From Parvularcula sp039198765 (GTDB lineage: Bacteria > Pseudomonadota > Alphaproteobacteria > Caulobacterales > Parvularculaceae), in contig JBCCTF010000045.1 of the NCBI GenBank assembly GCA_039198765.1, positions 1-24,500 of the forward strand: a DNA stretch of 24,500 nt, in the 5' to 3' direction. Below the pieces are notes generated by a model. The model saw only the letters and a list, made by a program, of their open reading frames with translations. It made no database searches and was not told where the DNA came from. A program made the translations under genes and the position numbers. Below, in pieces: positions 1 to 7,987 of this stretch (positions within the stretch are counted from its first letter, which is position 1; the number at the start of each line of letters is the position of its first letter).

Positions 1-2132
1 ACCTGCTTGGCCTCACCAGAAGCGAGGGCGAGCTTCTCGAAGCCCTTCAGCTGACGGACGGGACGAGAGACGCTGGCCACCAGGTCTCGTAGGTAGAGCT
101 GGACCACTTCTTCGCCGGCAACATCGCCGGTGTTCCGTACCCGGACGGAGACTTCAAAACCGTTGTCCTTCTTGCGCACCTTCAGGCGATCATAGCTGAA
201 GTCGGTGTAGCTGAGGCCATGCCCAAACGGGTAGAGCGGCGCATTGCTCTCGTCGATATAGTGCTGCCAGAACACCTCCGTACGCGGACCGGGACGGCCT
301 GTGTTGAGGTAATCATAGTAGATGGGGACTTGACCGACGGAACGCGGGAACGTCATCGGCAGCTTGCCGCTGGGATTGTATGCACCGGTCAGGACATTCG
401 TCAGCGCGTGACCACTCTCATGGCCAAGGTGCCAAGCCTGCACGATCGTAGGGACATTTTCATCCGCCCACGTGAGGATCAACGGACGACCGCTCATCAC
501 CACAAGGATGACGTTCGGGTTCGCTTCCACAACCCTTTCGAGGAGTTCCTGCTGAAGGCCGGGGAAACCGATGTCCGCACGGCTGCGCCCTTCACCGCTC
601 TGTAGGGCGTCCTCGCCAAGCACCAGAACCACTTTATCCGCAGACTGAGCAGCAGTGATCGCATCGGTCATACCCTCGCGATTGGTCATGTTTACGACCA
701 CCTCGGAGGCAAAATTGGCGCTGCCGACCTCAAGCTCCACACCCTTCGCGTAGGTGAAGTCGAGGCCCGCCTTTTCAAACCCTTCGACCAGAGACACGGC
801 CGAATCGGCCTCGCCTTGAGCGCGCCAGTTACCCAGCGGGCTGTCTTTGTCGGACGCGAGAGCGCCAATCAGCGCGATCTTCTCGCCACCCGCGAGGGGA
901 AGCAGGCTCTCCTCATTTTTGAGGAGCACCACCGAGCGCTCAGCCATTTTCAGCGCAGCCTCGAGATGCTCGTCGGCCATGAGCAGCTCCTCCTCCCGCT
1001 CCTCATCGAGGTAGCGGTAAGGGTCCTCAAACAGGCCAAGCTCAAACTTCACGCGGAGCACACGGCGCACGGCATCATCGATGAGGGCCTCATCAACCGA
1101 GCCTGATTTTACAAGCTTCTCAAGGTGTTGGACGTAGACATAGCTCTCCATGTCCATGTCCGATCCGCCAAGCATTGCCAAACGGGCAGCATCTTCCTCA
1201 TCGGCAGCGTAGCCGTGATCGACCATCTCCTCCGCCGAGCCCCAGTCGGAAACGACGAGGCCATTGAAGCCCCACTCACCCTTGAGGATATCGCGCTGCA
1301 GGAACGCATCAGCCGTGGCAGGAATACCGTTCACGGTGTTGAACGCGTTCATCACCGTCCGAGCGTTGGCCTCTTCAATGCCAGCCTTGAAGGGCGGAAG
1401 GATCGTGTTGAACAGCGTCACCGTTCCCACGTCAGCGGCATTATAGTCCTTGCCCGCCTCGCCGAAGCCGTAGCCAGCGAAGTGCTTAAGGGTCGACGCA
1501 ATTGTATCGTGTGCGGACAAATCATCGCCTTGCAGCCCGCGCACGCGTGCAACAGCGATCTTGCTGCCTAAGTACGGGTCCTCGCCCGCGCCTTCCATCA
1601 CCCGGCCCCAACGCGGGTCACGGCCCACATCCACCATCGGCGCGAAGGTCCAGTTGAGGCCCTGAGCCGATGCTTCAACCGCAGCGATTCGCGCGGTTTC
1701 CTCCATCATTTCAAGGTCCCAGCTTGCAGCTTCGGCCAGGGGGAGAGGGAAGATCGTCTTGTGCCCGTGGATCGTGTCGTAGGCGAAGATCATCGGGATA
1801 CCGAGGCGCGAATTCTCAACCGCAGTCTCCTGCAGCGCTCGGACCTTCTCCACGCCAACGACGTTCAGCATGGAGCCGATCAGGCCAGCCTTCACGGCCT
1901 TCGCCTTGCGCGCTTGGTCTTTGTCGGACGGCGCCGGGCCCGTCACATCCCAAAAATCCGTGAACTGATTGAGCTGACCCGCTTTTTCTTCGAGGGTCAT
2001 CTCCGACAAAAGATGCTCAACCTTCGCTTCGATATCGCCGGTCGCTTCGGTATGCTCCGCGGCAGTAATGGCGGCGTTCGCCGTATGGGTCATCAACGCA
2101 GCGCTGAAAAGCGCACAGACCAGTCTTTTCAT
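1..2132 (-). CDS. bglX: Secreted GH3 beta-glucosidase, BglX-like (3' end outside window)
   Basis: Glycoside hydrolase family 3 enzyme that would release glucose from beta-glucosides outside the cytoplasm. The minus-strand frame is open from the ATG at 2130-2132 to the window edge, about 710 residues. Residues 1-20 form a signal peptide (basic start, hydrophobic core, ending ANA). The GH3 TIM-barrel domain follows: WTFAPMVDVGRDPRWGR near 161-177, KHFAGYG near 216-222, and the nucleophile in VVSDWG at Asp296 (codon 1245-1247). The second domain holds a likely acid/base Glu514 in SGEGRSRTD (codon 591-593). The C-terminal Fn3-like domain begins around GEEVVQLYLRD and is cut by the window edge; about 40-50 residues are probably missing by comparison with BglX proteins. 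An alternative in-frame ATG lies seven codons upstream but sits directly against a GAGGG and spoils the signal peptide. The gene lies 153 bp downstream of a co-oriented response regulator gene. Family assignment is firm; exact substrate is inferred. Confidence 0.93.
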   Translation of the reverse strand, partial: MKRLVCALFSAALMTHTANAAITAAEHTEATGDIEAKVEHLLSEMTLEEKAGQLNQFTDFWDVTGPAPSDKDQARKAKAVKAGLIGSMLNVVGVEKVRALQETAVENSRLGIPMIFAYDTIHGHKTIFPLPLAEAASWDLEMMEETARIAAVEASAQGLNWTFAPMVDVGRDPRWGRVMEGAGEDPYLGSKIAVARVRGLQGDDLSAHDTIASTLKHFAGYGFGEAGKDYNAADVGTVTLFNTILPPFKAGIEEANARTVMNAFNTVNGIPATADAFLQRDILKGEWGFNGLVVSDWGSAEEMVDHGYAADEEDAARLAMLGGSDMDMESYVYVQHLEKLVKSGSVDEALIDDAVRRVLRVKFELGLFEDPYRYLDEEREEELLMADEHLEAALKMAERSVVLLKNEESLLPLAGGEKIALIGALASDKDSPLGNWRAQGEADSAVSLVEGFEKAGLDFTYAKGVELEVGSANFASEVVVNMTNREGMTDAITAAQSADKVVLVLGEDALQSGEGRSRADIGFPGLQQELLERVVEANPNVILVVMSGRPLILTWADENVPTIVQAWHLGHESGHALTNVLTGAYNPSGKLPMTFPRSVGQVPIYYDYLNTGRPGPRTEVFWQHYIDESNAPLYPFGHGLSYTDFSYDRLKVRKKDNGFEVSVRVRNTGDVAGEEVVQLYLRDLVASVSRPVRQLKGFEKLALASGEAKQ

Positions 2133-2162
2133 GGAAAAATGCCCGTCTTTCATCCCTCGGTC

Positions 2163-2181
2163 GCCTGCTCGAACGGCAGGC
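2163..2181. promoter_or_regulatory. Small inverted repeat upstream of the GH3 gene
   Basis: GCCTGC and GCAGGC form a perfect 6-bp inverted repeat with a 7-nt loop, about 30 bp upstream of the GH3 start codon. No T-tract follows on either strand, so it is a poor terminator. It could be a regulator site or a leader hairpin. Function is unproven. Confidence 0.25.
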
Positions 2182-2285
2182 TCTCTGATCATTCTTGCCT
2201 GGTAAATTCGCTCAGTTGAAGCGCTATGAGCAACGCCTTTGCGGCGAGCCGGGCCATTTCCACGGTGAATGGGAGTGTTGGGCGC

Positions 2286-3029
2286 CTACGAGCCGGGGAG
2301 ATCAGTTAATCGCTTGATGGCTTCGCGGTAGCTTCGACTCGCTTTGACGAGCGTCCCGCTCGAGAGCGTGATCTGCGCATCGCCCTTGGGCAGAACGCGC
2401 ACTTCCCGCACTGCCGCAGCCTGGACGATGGCGGAGCGGTGGACGCGGACGAAGCCGCCTTCAGGCAGCTCTTTCTCCAGCGCCGACAGTGTCTTCCGCA
2501 GCGCGTACTCTTTCTCGCCGGTGTGCACGAGGGAGTAGTCGCCCGCTGCCTCCACCCAAATCACCTGCTCGAACGGCACCAGAAAGACGTGTCCGACATC
2601 CTTCACGCGCAGGGCGCCGGGCTTCACCTCTGGGCCAGCTGGCTCAAGCGACTCAGCACCAGCCGTCAGGCCGTGCAGGCGTACAGCTTTGTCCACCGCC
2701 TTGCGAACGCGATCGGTGTCCAGCGGCTTCAAGAGGTAGTCGATGGCATCCACCTCAAACGCCTCCAGCGCATACTCCGGATGCGCTGTCGCAAAGACCA
2801 AAAGCGGACGTGGACTGACTGTCAGGGCATCGAATGCCTCGAGCCCATTGGGCGGAGGCATCTCAATATCGAGCACTGCGAAGTCGATGCCCCCTTCATT
2901 GATACGCGTCACTGCTTCACTGGCAGACTGGTAGGCGCCAGAGATTGTCACGCAACCCGTATCGGTTAGCATGCGGACCAAGAGATCAAGAGCGGGGCGT
3001 TCGTCATCACAAACGACTGTCGACAGCAT
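2286..3029 (-). CDS. LytTR-family DNA-binding response regulator
   Basis: Two-component response regulator of the LytR/AlgR type, 247 residues. The receiver domain occupies about residues 1-115: acidic pair Asp8-Asp9, phospho-acceptor Asp54 in LDIEMP, and Lys101 in YLLKPLD. A linker leads to a LytTR DNA-binding domain from about 140 to the end (VIWVEAAGDYSLVHT, FVRVHRSAIV). The ATG at 3027-3029 is chosen because it starts directly at the receiver fold. A GTG ten codons upstream would only add a non-conserved extension. The gene diverges from a LytS-like kinase across 88 bp, so the two almost certainly form a pair. It reads toward the GH3 beta-glucosidase gene, which may be cotranscribed or a target. 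Signal and regulon are unknown. Confidence 0.93.
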   Translation of the reverse strand: MLSTVVCDDERPALDLLVRMLTDTGCVTISGAYQSASEAVTRINEGGIDFAVLDIEMPPPNGLEAFDALTVSPRPLLVFATAHPEYALEAFEVDAIDYLLKPLDTDRVRKAVDKAVRLHGLTAGAESLEPAGPEVKPGALRVKDVGHVFLVPFEQVIWVEAAGDYSLVHTGEKEYALRKTLSALEKELPEGGFVRVHRSAIVQAAAVREVRVLPKGDAQITLSSGTLVKASRSYREAIKRLTDLPGS

Positions 3030-3117
3030 GGGCCAATCGTCCGCCCTACAAGCGCCCACGGCAAGAGGCGATCGCGCCGCGTCGCGAACACCCTGATATC
3101 ACGAGGGAAGTGCAAGA

Positions 3118-4272
3118 ATGCAGGCTGAACAGGCGCTCCTGTCGCGCGGTCTTACCCTCGCGCCGAACCAGTATTGGCTGTTCCAGGTTGGCGGCTGGAT
3201 GGCATTCGCAGCGCTGAGCTATTTCAGCCTCACCATCTGGTACAATCCGGGCCAGCTCACCCCCGCGTTCCACACGTTCCTGCAGTCCGTGATGGGCATT
3301 GGTGTCAGCCACCCCCTCCGCGCCGTCGCACGGCGAGCTTGGGACAGACCCGCAGTTCAGCGCATCGCTTATAACGTCATCGCGGTGGTTATCGCTTCGC
3401 TGCTGTGGACGGCTTTGCGGCTTGTCACCTTCGTCGAGCTGACTGGGGAAATCATTTTCGCTGAGGATTGGGGCGGCTGGATCTTCGGCTCCGTGATCGT
3501 GTTCAGCGCCTGGACTGTCAGCTACCATGCCCTCGTCTATTATCGGCAGTGGACGGAGCAAAAGGAAAAGGCCGTCGCAGCCGAGCGGGAGGCCATGGAG
3601 GCGCGAGAGAAAGTCCGGGAAGAGCGCGTGAAGCGCTTTGAGGCGGAGAAGCTCTCGCAGGCCGCAGAGCTCCGCATGCTGAAATATCAGCTCAAGCCGC
3701 ACTTCCTCTTCAACGCCCTCAACTCGGTATCAGCCCTCGTGCAGAGCGAGCGGAAGGACGACGCCTCAAAAATGCTGGCCCGGATCGGCGATTTCCTGAG
3801 GCTCTCCCTCGAACAGGACGATGCCCTGGTCCACACCCTCGAGGACGAAATGACAATGATCGGTCTGTACCTGGACATCGAGCGGGCCCGGTTTGGCGAG
3901 CGCCTGAAAACGACCTTTGAGATCAGCGACGAAGCGGCCTTCGCCTCGGTTCCGAAGCTCTTGATACAACCCATCATCGAAAACGTCATGAAGCATGTGG
4001 TGAGCCGCACGCTCGACCAAGTCGCCATCACTATTCGTGCACGGATCGATGGCAGTATCCTTGTCCTCGATGTTGAGGACAGCGGTGCTGATGGTAAGGA
4101 GGACAGTGCAGAAACGGCGTCACTGGGCATCGGCCTCAGCAACGTGAGCGACCGCCTCGCTTCGATGTACGCTGATCAACAGAGCTTCTCGATGGAGCCC
4201 ACAGAGGCGGGAGGCACCCGCGTCCGCCTCATCTTTCCCAAAGACTTAAACGACATAGGCACCAATGCATAA
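3118..4272 (+). CDS. LytS/YehU-type sensor histidine kinase
   Basis: Membrane histidine kinase of the His_kinase (PF06580) class, 384 residues, partner of the divergent LytTR regulator. The N-terminal 140 residues contain about four hydrophobic segments (roughly 20-42, 48-65, 84-106, 118-142), followed by a charged coiled-coil stretch (about 145-185). The phospho-acceptor is His195 in QLKPHFLFNALNSV. The ATPase part has the N-box QPIIENVMKH around Asn289, DSGADG at 321-326 and GIGLSNVSDRL at 337-347. The start ATG has a good ribosome binding site (GAGGGAAG). No extracellular sensor domain is evident, so the membrane segments probably sense the signal. It ends 87 bp before the convergent AhpD-like gene. 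Ligand unknown. Confidence 0.93.
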   Translation: MQAEQALLSRGLTLAPNQYWLFQVGGWMAFAALSYFSLTIWYNPGQLTPAFHTFLQSVMGIGVSHPLRAVARRAWDRPAVQRIAYNVIAVVIASLLWTALRLVTFVELTGEIIFAEDWGGWIFGSVIVFSAWTVSYHALVYYRQWTEQKEKAVAAEREAMEAREKVREERVKRFEAEKLSQAAELRMLKYQLKPHFLFNALNSVSALVQSERKDDASKMLARIGDFLRLSLEQDDALVHTLEDEMTMIGLYLDIERARFGERLKTTFEISDEAAFASVPKLLIQPIIENVMKHVVSRTLDQVAITIRARIDGSILVLDVEDSGADGKEDSAETASLGIGLSNVSDRLASMYADQQSFSMEPTEAGGTRVRLIFPKDLNDIGTNA

Positions 4273-4313
4273 CGACCGCCGAAGCGGCCGTCAGCACGGA
4301 GGAACATCGATAA

Positions 4314-4349
4314 GGGAAGAAGAAAGCCCCTGGCCAGCGGGCCAAGGGC
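4314..4349 (-). terminator. Rho-independent terminator of the AhpD-like gene
   Basis: Read on the minus strand, GCCCTTGGCC-CGCT-GGCCAGGGGC forms a 10-bp stem with one mismatch and a 4-nt loop. It is followed by TTTCTTCTT and lies 10 bp after the AhpD-like stop codon. It separates that gene from the convergent kinase gene. Confidence 0.75.
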
Positions 4350-4359
4350 AATCGACAGC

Positions 4360-4911
4360 CTACGCAGCAACCGGAGTGTCGAGGGCTGGTGCAGCTTCCC
4401 AATCAACAGGAACCCTTGTTGTGGAGTGCAGGTAGTTGGTGATGATCTTGTCACCAATCGTGACGATCACATCGACCAAATTCTCCTGAGTGAAGCCTGC
4501 CGCGAGGAAAGCATCGACAAGCTCTGGCTCAGGTTTCCCACGGTTGATCGCAATCGACTGGGTCAAGCGCGCGAGCACGTCGAACTTGGCGTCGAACCGA
4601 GCGCGACCTGAACGGATCTCAAGGATCTCATCGTCAGAGAAGCCGTTCATTTTGCCGATCGCCGTGTGGGCAGCGAGACAGTATTCACAATCGTTCACCT
4701 GGCTGACGACCAGATTGACGACTTCGCGGGCCTTGGCGTTGATCGACGATTTGGCACTTTGCAAAGTAAGATACGTACCCAGAGCATTCTCTGAGTGCGC
4801 AAGCGTCGCGTAGAGGTTCGGCACAAAACCGATTTTGCTTTGCAGATTATCGAACAGCGCTTGGTTGGCCGGGCTGACGTCGTCGCGGGTCGGTACGGTG
4901 ATGGTGGTCAT
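4360..4911 (-). CDS. AhpD-like / carboxymuconolactone decarboxylase-family peroxidase-related protein
   Basis: Cytoplasmic protein of 183 residues in the CMD/AhpD superfamily. It shows the AhpD proton-relay pattern exactly: Glu63-X11-Cys75-X2-Cys78-X3-His82 (EVVNLVVSQVNDCEYCLAAH). This predicts a redox-active CXXC that reduces peroxides or an oxidised partner. No ahpC lies next to it, so the electron partner is unknown. The start ATG at 4909-4911 fits the family length. It diverges from a LysR gene across 137 bp that contains a canonical LysR-type box, so LysR control of this gene is the natural inference. A strong terminator follows. A role in oxidant, nitrosative or electrophile stress is inferred from the family, not shown. 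Confidence 0.88.
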   Translation of the reverse strand: MTTITVPTRDDVSPANQALFDNLQSKIGFVPNLYATLAHSENALGTYLTLQSAKSSINAKAREVVNLVVSQVNDCEYCLAAHTAIGKMNGFSDDEILEIRSGRARFDAKFDVLARLTQSIAINRGKPEPELVDAFLAAGFTQENLVDVIVTIGDKIITNYLHSTTRVPVDWEAAPALDTPVAA

Positions 4912-5016
4912 AGCTTTGGTCCTTCAGGGTTGGCATCGTGTCGCCGGTTCCGTCCGGCGCCCACTCCAAATGGCCCATTCCCAGCTTTGACGGCAGGCCT
5001 GCAAAAGCCATATTGG

Positions 5017-5035
5017 TCATTCCGAATTGGAATGA
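5017..5035. promoter_or_regulatory. LysR-type regulator binding site (ATTC-N7-GAAT)
   Basis: TCATTCC-GAATT-GGAATGA is a perfect 7+7 inverted repeat with a 5-bp centre. It contains the textbook LTTR core T-N11-A (ATTC-N7-GAAT at 5019-5033). It ends 13 bp before the LysR start codon, overlapping its ribosome binding site, and lies about 105 bp upstream of the divergent AhpD-like gene. This fits autorepression of lysR plus control of the divergent gene. Confidence 0.75.
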
Positions 5036-5048
5036 AGAGGTCACAGCC

Positions 5049-5957
5049 ATGGACATGCTCGCGGCAATGTCAGTCTTCGTGCGTGTCGCGGAGGCTGGTT
5101 CATTCTCCGCCGCTGCGCGCCAGCTGCGCGTCGGGCAGCCTGCCGTGTCCAAGTCCGTCGCTGCACTGGAAGAGCGCCTCGGCACGCGCCTCGTCCTGCG
5201 CACAACCCATCAGCTGAGCCTCACAGAAGATGGTCTGCGTTTCCTCGAGGCAGCCCGCGGTGCCCTCGATGCGGCCGCGTTCGCGGAAGAGACGGTCTCG
5301 GGGGTGAAGACAGTTCCCCATGGCCGGTTGCGCCTGGCCGCATCCGTCGCTTTTGGCCGGCTGATCCTCGTGCCGAGGCTCAATCGGTTCTTCGCGCGCT
5401 GCCCTGACGTGGAATTCGAACTCGTCCTCGCCGACCGCTTTGTGAACCTTGTCGAAGAAGGTGTGGACGTCGCCATCCGGATCGGCGAGCTCACCGACGC
5501 CGGCCTGATCGCAAGGCGCATCGGCACGATGCGGCGCGTGACAGTGGCGCGTACGGATTATTGGAAAAAACGGGGTACACCGAAGAAACCCGCGGATCTG
5601 AAAGACCACGATTGCCTGGTCTTCACAGGCCTCTCCACCGCAGACACGTGGGAATATTCAGGGCCGAACGGGCCGTTGAGTGTGAAGGTCTGCGGTCCGC
5701 TGCGGGTCACGACTTCGGATGCAATGCGGGAAGCCGTTCTTGAAGGCTTAGGTGTTGGCGTCACGCCGCGCTGGTTCTGGCCCAATGGCGAGTTGGGCGA
5801 CGGCACCCTCGCCTGCGCGCTCTCAGACTTCGAGCCCACGCCCCGCCCGATCCACGCGATCTTCCCCGAACGGAGGCTTGTGTCATCGAAGGTGCGGGCG
5901 ATGGTCGACTTTCTCGCAGACGACTTCAAACGCGTCCCGGCCCTATCAGAGGGTTAG
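5049..5957 (+). CDS. LysR-family transcriptional regulator
   Basis: 302-residue LysR-type regulator. The N-terminal winged HTH covers about residues 3-62 (VFVRVAEAGSFSAAARQL, then QPAVSKSVAALEERLG). The C-terminal effector-binding domain (about 90-295) follows, with the family-typical GRLRLAASVAFGR entry and PRPIHAIFPERR near the end. The frame is open for 37 codons upstream, but the ATG at 5049 has a good SD (GAAGAGG) and puts the HTH at the usual distance, so it is preferred. The divergent AhpD-like gene and the LTTR box between them indicate a classical regulator-target pair. The effector is unknown. Confidence 0.93.
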   Translation: MDMLAAMSVFVRVAEAGSFSAAARQLRVGQPAVSKSVAALEERLGTRLVLRTTHQLSLTEDGLRFLEAARGALDAAAFAEETVSGVKTVPHGRLRLAASVAFGRLILVPRLNRFFARCPDVEFELVLADRFVNLVEEGVDVAIRIGELTDAGLIARRIGTMRRVTVARTDYWKKRGTPKKPADLKDHDCLVFTGLSTADTWEYSGPNGPLSVKVCGPLRVTTSDAMREAVLEGLGVGVTPRWFWPNGELGDGTLACALSDFEPTPRPIHAIFPERRLVSSKVRAMVDFLADDFKRVPALSEG

Positions 5958-5988
5958 GCTGATCGCGTCTTCTGATCTGGTCGGAAAA

Positions 5989-6063
5989 TGGAGCGGGCGA
6001 TGCGATTCGAACGCACGACCCTCACCTTGGCAAGGTGATGCTCTACCCCTGAGCTACGCCCGC
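5989..6063 (-). tRNA. tRNA-Gly (anticodon GCC), CCA encoded
   Basis: The minus strand folds as a cloverleaf of 75 nt including CCA. The acceptor stem is GCGGGCG/CGCCCGC with discriminator U, followed by encoded CCA at 5989-5991. The D-arm contains AGCTCAGGGGTAGAGC, the anticodon stem-loop CACCTTGCCAAGGTG has anticodon GCC, and the T-arm has the TTCGAAT loop. It sits 31 bp after the lysR stop. No integrase or duplicated tRNA end is seen beside it. Confidence 0.96.
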
Positions 6064-6124
6064 TCACTGACGAGCGCCGTATGAAGCAAATGCGGGCGGC
6101 GCTTGCAAGCGGTTCTTTTGCGCC

Positions 6125-6144
6125 GAGACAGATTTTTCTGCCTC
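6125..6144 (-). terminator. Possible hairpin after the membrane-protein gene
   Basis: On the minus strand GAGGCAGA-AAAA-TCTGTCTC gives an 8-bp stem with one G-U pair, 20 bp after the membrane-protein stop codon. There is no U-tract, so intrinsic termination is doubtful. A palindrome TCAGCGCTGA (6143-6152) overlaps its edge. Confidence 0.3.
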
Positions 6145-6163
6145 AGCGCTGAAGCGTCTGTTT

Positions 6164-6820
6164 TCAGCGCTTTTCTCGGATCATCGCTATGCCGAGAGTG
6201 ACAAACCAGATGGCCATCAACCCAAACGTCATCCCCATCCCGTGGACATCAAGGGTGAGAAGCCCAGCAAAGATCCCAAAGGCGAACCAAACGCCGATCG
6301 CGATCCCCAAAAGCCCCATCACAGGCTGCATCGGACGGCACAGAAGGAACCCAAGGCCCGAAAGCGCAATCGCCGCGCCGTATCCCAGCACCCCTGCCTC
6401 AGCGAGAACTTGGTTGGCGGCGTAGGACAGCTTCAGAGCATCGCGGAACAAGGCGAGATCGCTCTCGCTCGCCACGCTCAACTGATCGGCCATCTTTGGT
6501 GTGAAGAACCCTGACGCCAGGGCTGCACCCACCATCGTCAGCGTCGCAAATGCCAATGCCGTATCCGTCAGCCGCCCGCCGACACCATCCGGCGTGACCC
6601 AACCGGTTCGCGAGCAGACCATCGCCCAGACTAGCACGACATAGGTGATCATCACCCCATGCACTCCGCGATTGAGAAGCGCCTCGCTCCGCACCTCGTC
6701 GATCAGTGTCGGGTAGCCCGATGACCCCACGGTTGGGTGATGCGCCATCGCCAGGGCTGCGATTGCCGTTGTTCCTATGATGACCCACCCGGCGGAGGCG
6801 GACAGCTGTTCGTTATCCAT
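6164..6820 (-). CDS. Polytopic inner-membrane protein of unknown function
   Basis: 218-residue protein with six or seven hydrophobic segments spread over its length, for example WVIIGTTAIAALAMA near 12-26, VMITYVVLVWAMVC near 55-69, a glycine-rich GLLGIAIGVWFAFGIFAGLL segment late in the protein, and FGLMAIWFVTLGIAMI at the end. It has no signal peptide and no recognised catalytic motif. The ATG at 6818-6820 is preferred over an upstream in-frame start because GGGAG lies 5 bp ahead and the membrane segment then starts near residue 10. It diverges from a TetR regulator, with paired inverted repeats in between, so it is likely repressed by that regulator. Such pairs often handle lipophilic or toxic compounds, but that is inference only. 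Confidence 0.8.
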   Translation of the reverse strand: MDNEQLSASAGWVIIGTTAIAALAMAHHPTVGSSGYPTLIDEVRSEALLNRGVHGVMITYVVLVWAMVCSRTGWVTPDGVGGRLTDTALAFATLTMVGAALASGFFTPKMADQLSVASESDLALFRDALKLSYAANQVLAEAGVLGYGAAIALSGLGFLLCRPMQPVMGLLGIAIGVWFAFGIFAGLLTLDVHGMGMTFGLMAIWFVTLGIAMIREKR

Positions 6821-6893
6821 GATGGTCTCCCGTGTCGCTGAGCAGCAGCCTCTCAGCGGCAGCCCGCTGGCAACAGCGACGCCAGAACGCCAC

Positions 6894-6936
6894 TGTCCGC
6901 TTCGGGACATTCAGGTGCTTTTGTCCGGTAGGGACC
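6894..6936. promoter_or_regulatory. Two similar inverted repeats, candidate TetR operators
   Basis: Two related inverted repeats lie between the membrane-protein and tetR starts. TGTCC-GCTTCG-GGACA is at 6894-6909 and TGTCC-GGTAG-GGACC at 6922-6936. The half-sites GTCC and GGAC are perfect in both, and the centres are about 27 bp apart. The position 40-80 bp upstream of tetR, and upstream of the divergent gene, fits operators for a TetR dimer. Confidence 0.55.
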
Positions 6937-6975
6937 ATCGACCGGCGCCCGCCCTTCAGCGTAGCCTGAGCGAAC

Positions 6976-7476
6976 ATGATCAGCCGCGAACCCATAGCCG
7001 ACCGCCGGATCGACCGGACCCACAGCGCGATCTTCGCTGCGTTCCGGACACTGGTGCACACCGTCCGCTACGATGAGATCCGCGTGCAGGACATCATCGA
7101 GGAAGCGAACGTCGGGCGCTCCACATTCTACGCCCACTTCCAAAGCAAGGACGACGTCCTGCTGACGAGCATCGAGCCGCTGTTTGCTGTCATCGCGGAC
7201 ACGGTGTCTGGAAAGCAGCGCGAGGAGGACCTCGCTTTTGTGCTGGAGCACTTTTGGGAGCAGCGGAGCTTTGCCCGGATCATTTTCTCAGGGCCGCTCT
7301 ACTTCAAACTGTCAGACAAGCTCGCTGACATGATCGCTGAACGGAGCAGCTCTTCGCTTTCATCGATTGGCACGGCCGCAGAGATCCTCGGTATCCTGAA
7401 AGCGTGGCTTGCGGGCCGTGTCCCCTCGAACGTGGGCGAGATCGCAGCGCACCTCACTGCCCTGAACCGGCGTTAG
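6976..7476 (+). CDS. TetR/AcrR-family transcriptional regulator
   Basis: 166-residue regulator with the TetR N-terminal HTH at about residues 12-58 (IFAAFRTLVHTVRYDEIRV, then IIEEANVGRSTFYAHFQSKDDVL). A short C-terminal ligand-binding helical domain follows; at about 100 residues it is at the small end for the family. The start ATG has only a weak SD. It diverges from a membrane protein gene with candidate operators between them, suggesting autoregulation and repression of that gene. Its stop overlaps the stop of the convergent thioesterase gene by a few bases (TTAG at 7473-7476). The inducer cannot be read from the sequence. Confidence 0.9.
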   Translation: MISREPIADRRIDRTHSAIFAAFRTLVHTVRYDEIRVQDIIEEANVGRSTFYAHFQSKDDVLLTSIEPLFAVIADTVSGKQREEDLAFVLEHFWEQRSFARIIFSGPLYFKLSDKLADMIAERSSSSLSSIGTAAEILGILKAWLAGRVPSNVGEIAAHLTALNRR

Positions 7477-7907
7477 TCCTCGCGGGGCATCACGTAGGTA
7501 ACGATGGCGTGGCTCACAGCTTTCTCCGATATCTCGGTGCGTGTGGTGACTTCGACCACCACGCCTGCCCGCCCGAACTTCATAATCTCCGCGTCGCACA
7601 TCAGGGCCATACCTTTCGCGGGCCGCAGGAAGTTGATGTTCAGGTTGGATGTTAGAGCCATCGGCGTGATCCCAGCCTTCGTGAAGATCGCCACAAAAGC
7701 GGCATGATCCGCCAGTCCCATCTGGGTTGGCCCTGAGATGAAGCCCCCCGGTCTCAAATGCTTCTCGCTGCAAGCCATGCGCATCGACACCTTGCCCTCG
7801 GTCGCAGAGATCACCTGGGGCATCGATTTCCGTTCGCCGAAGAGCTCGCGGAAGAAGGTGTTGATCTCGTCAGGCGATAGAACGGAGGGCTTTTCGGTCT
7901 CAGTCAT
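7473..7907 (-). CDS. PaaI-family hotdog-fold thioesterase
   Basis: 144-residue hotdog-fold protein, probably hydrolysing an acyl-CoA. The family signature is LRPGGFISGPTQMGLAD, with Gly54-Gly55 replacing the usual HGG position and Asp67 in the catalytic helix, followed by the central strand NLNINFLRPAKG. Length matches the PaaI/COG2050 group. The start ATG at 7905-7907 opens directly on the N-terminal helix. Its 3' end overlaps the convergent tetR stop by four bases. No CoA-pathway genes adjoin it, so the substrate is unknown. Lack of the His in the HGG motif is seen in several related subfamilies and does not by itself argue against activity. Confidence 0.82.
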   Translation of the reverse strand: MTETEKPSVLSPDEINTFFRELFGERKSMPQVISATEGKVSMRMACSEKHLRPGGFISGPTQMGLADHAAFVAIFTKAGITPMALTSNLNINFLRPAKGMALMCDAEIMKFGRAGVVVEVTTRTEISEKAVSHAIVTYVMPRED

Positions 7908-7987
7908 TGCTCCGCACTAGAAGCGCTGGCCCGACGCGACAAGCCGCTGATGGACGCAAGACACGAGCCCCGCTAGCGGTCCGCGCC

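Noticed and set aside
219..605. Plus-strand open frames across positions 219-2219
   Set aside because: They are shadows of the GH3 beta-glucosidase, which is continuous on the minus strand from 2132 to the window edge.
5989..6063. tRNA-Gly as an attachment site of an integrated element
   Set aside because: No integrase and no duplicated tRNA 3' end occur nearby; the flanking genes are ordinary chromosomal ones.
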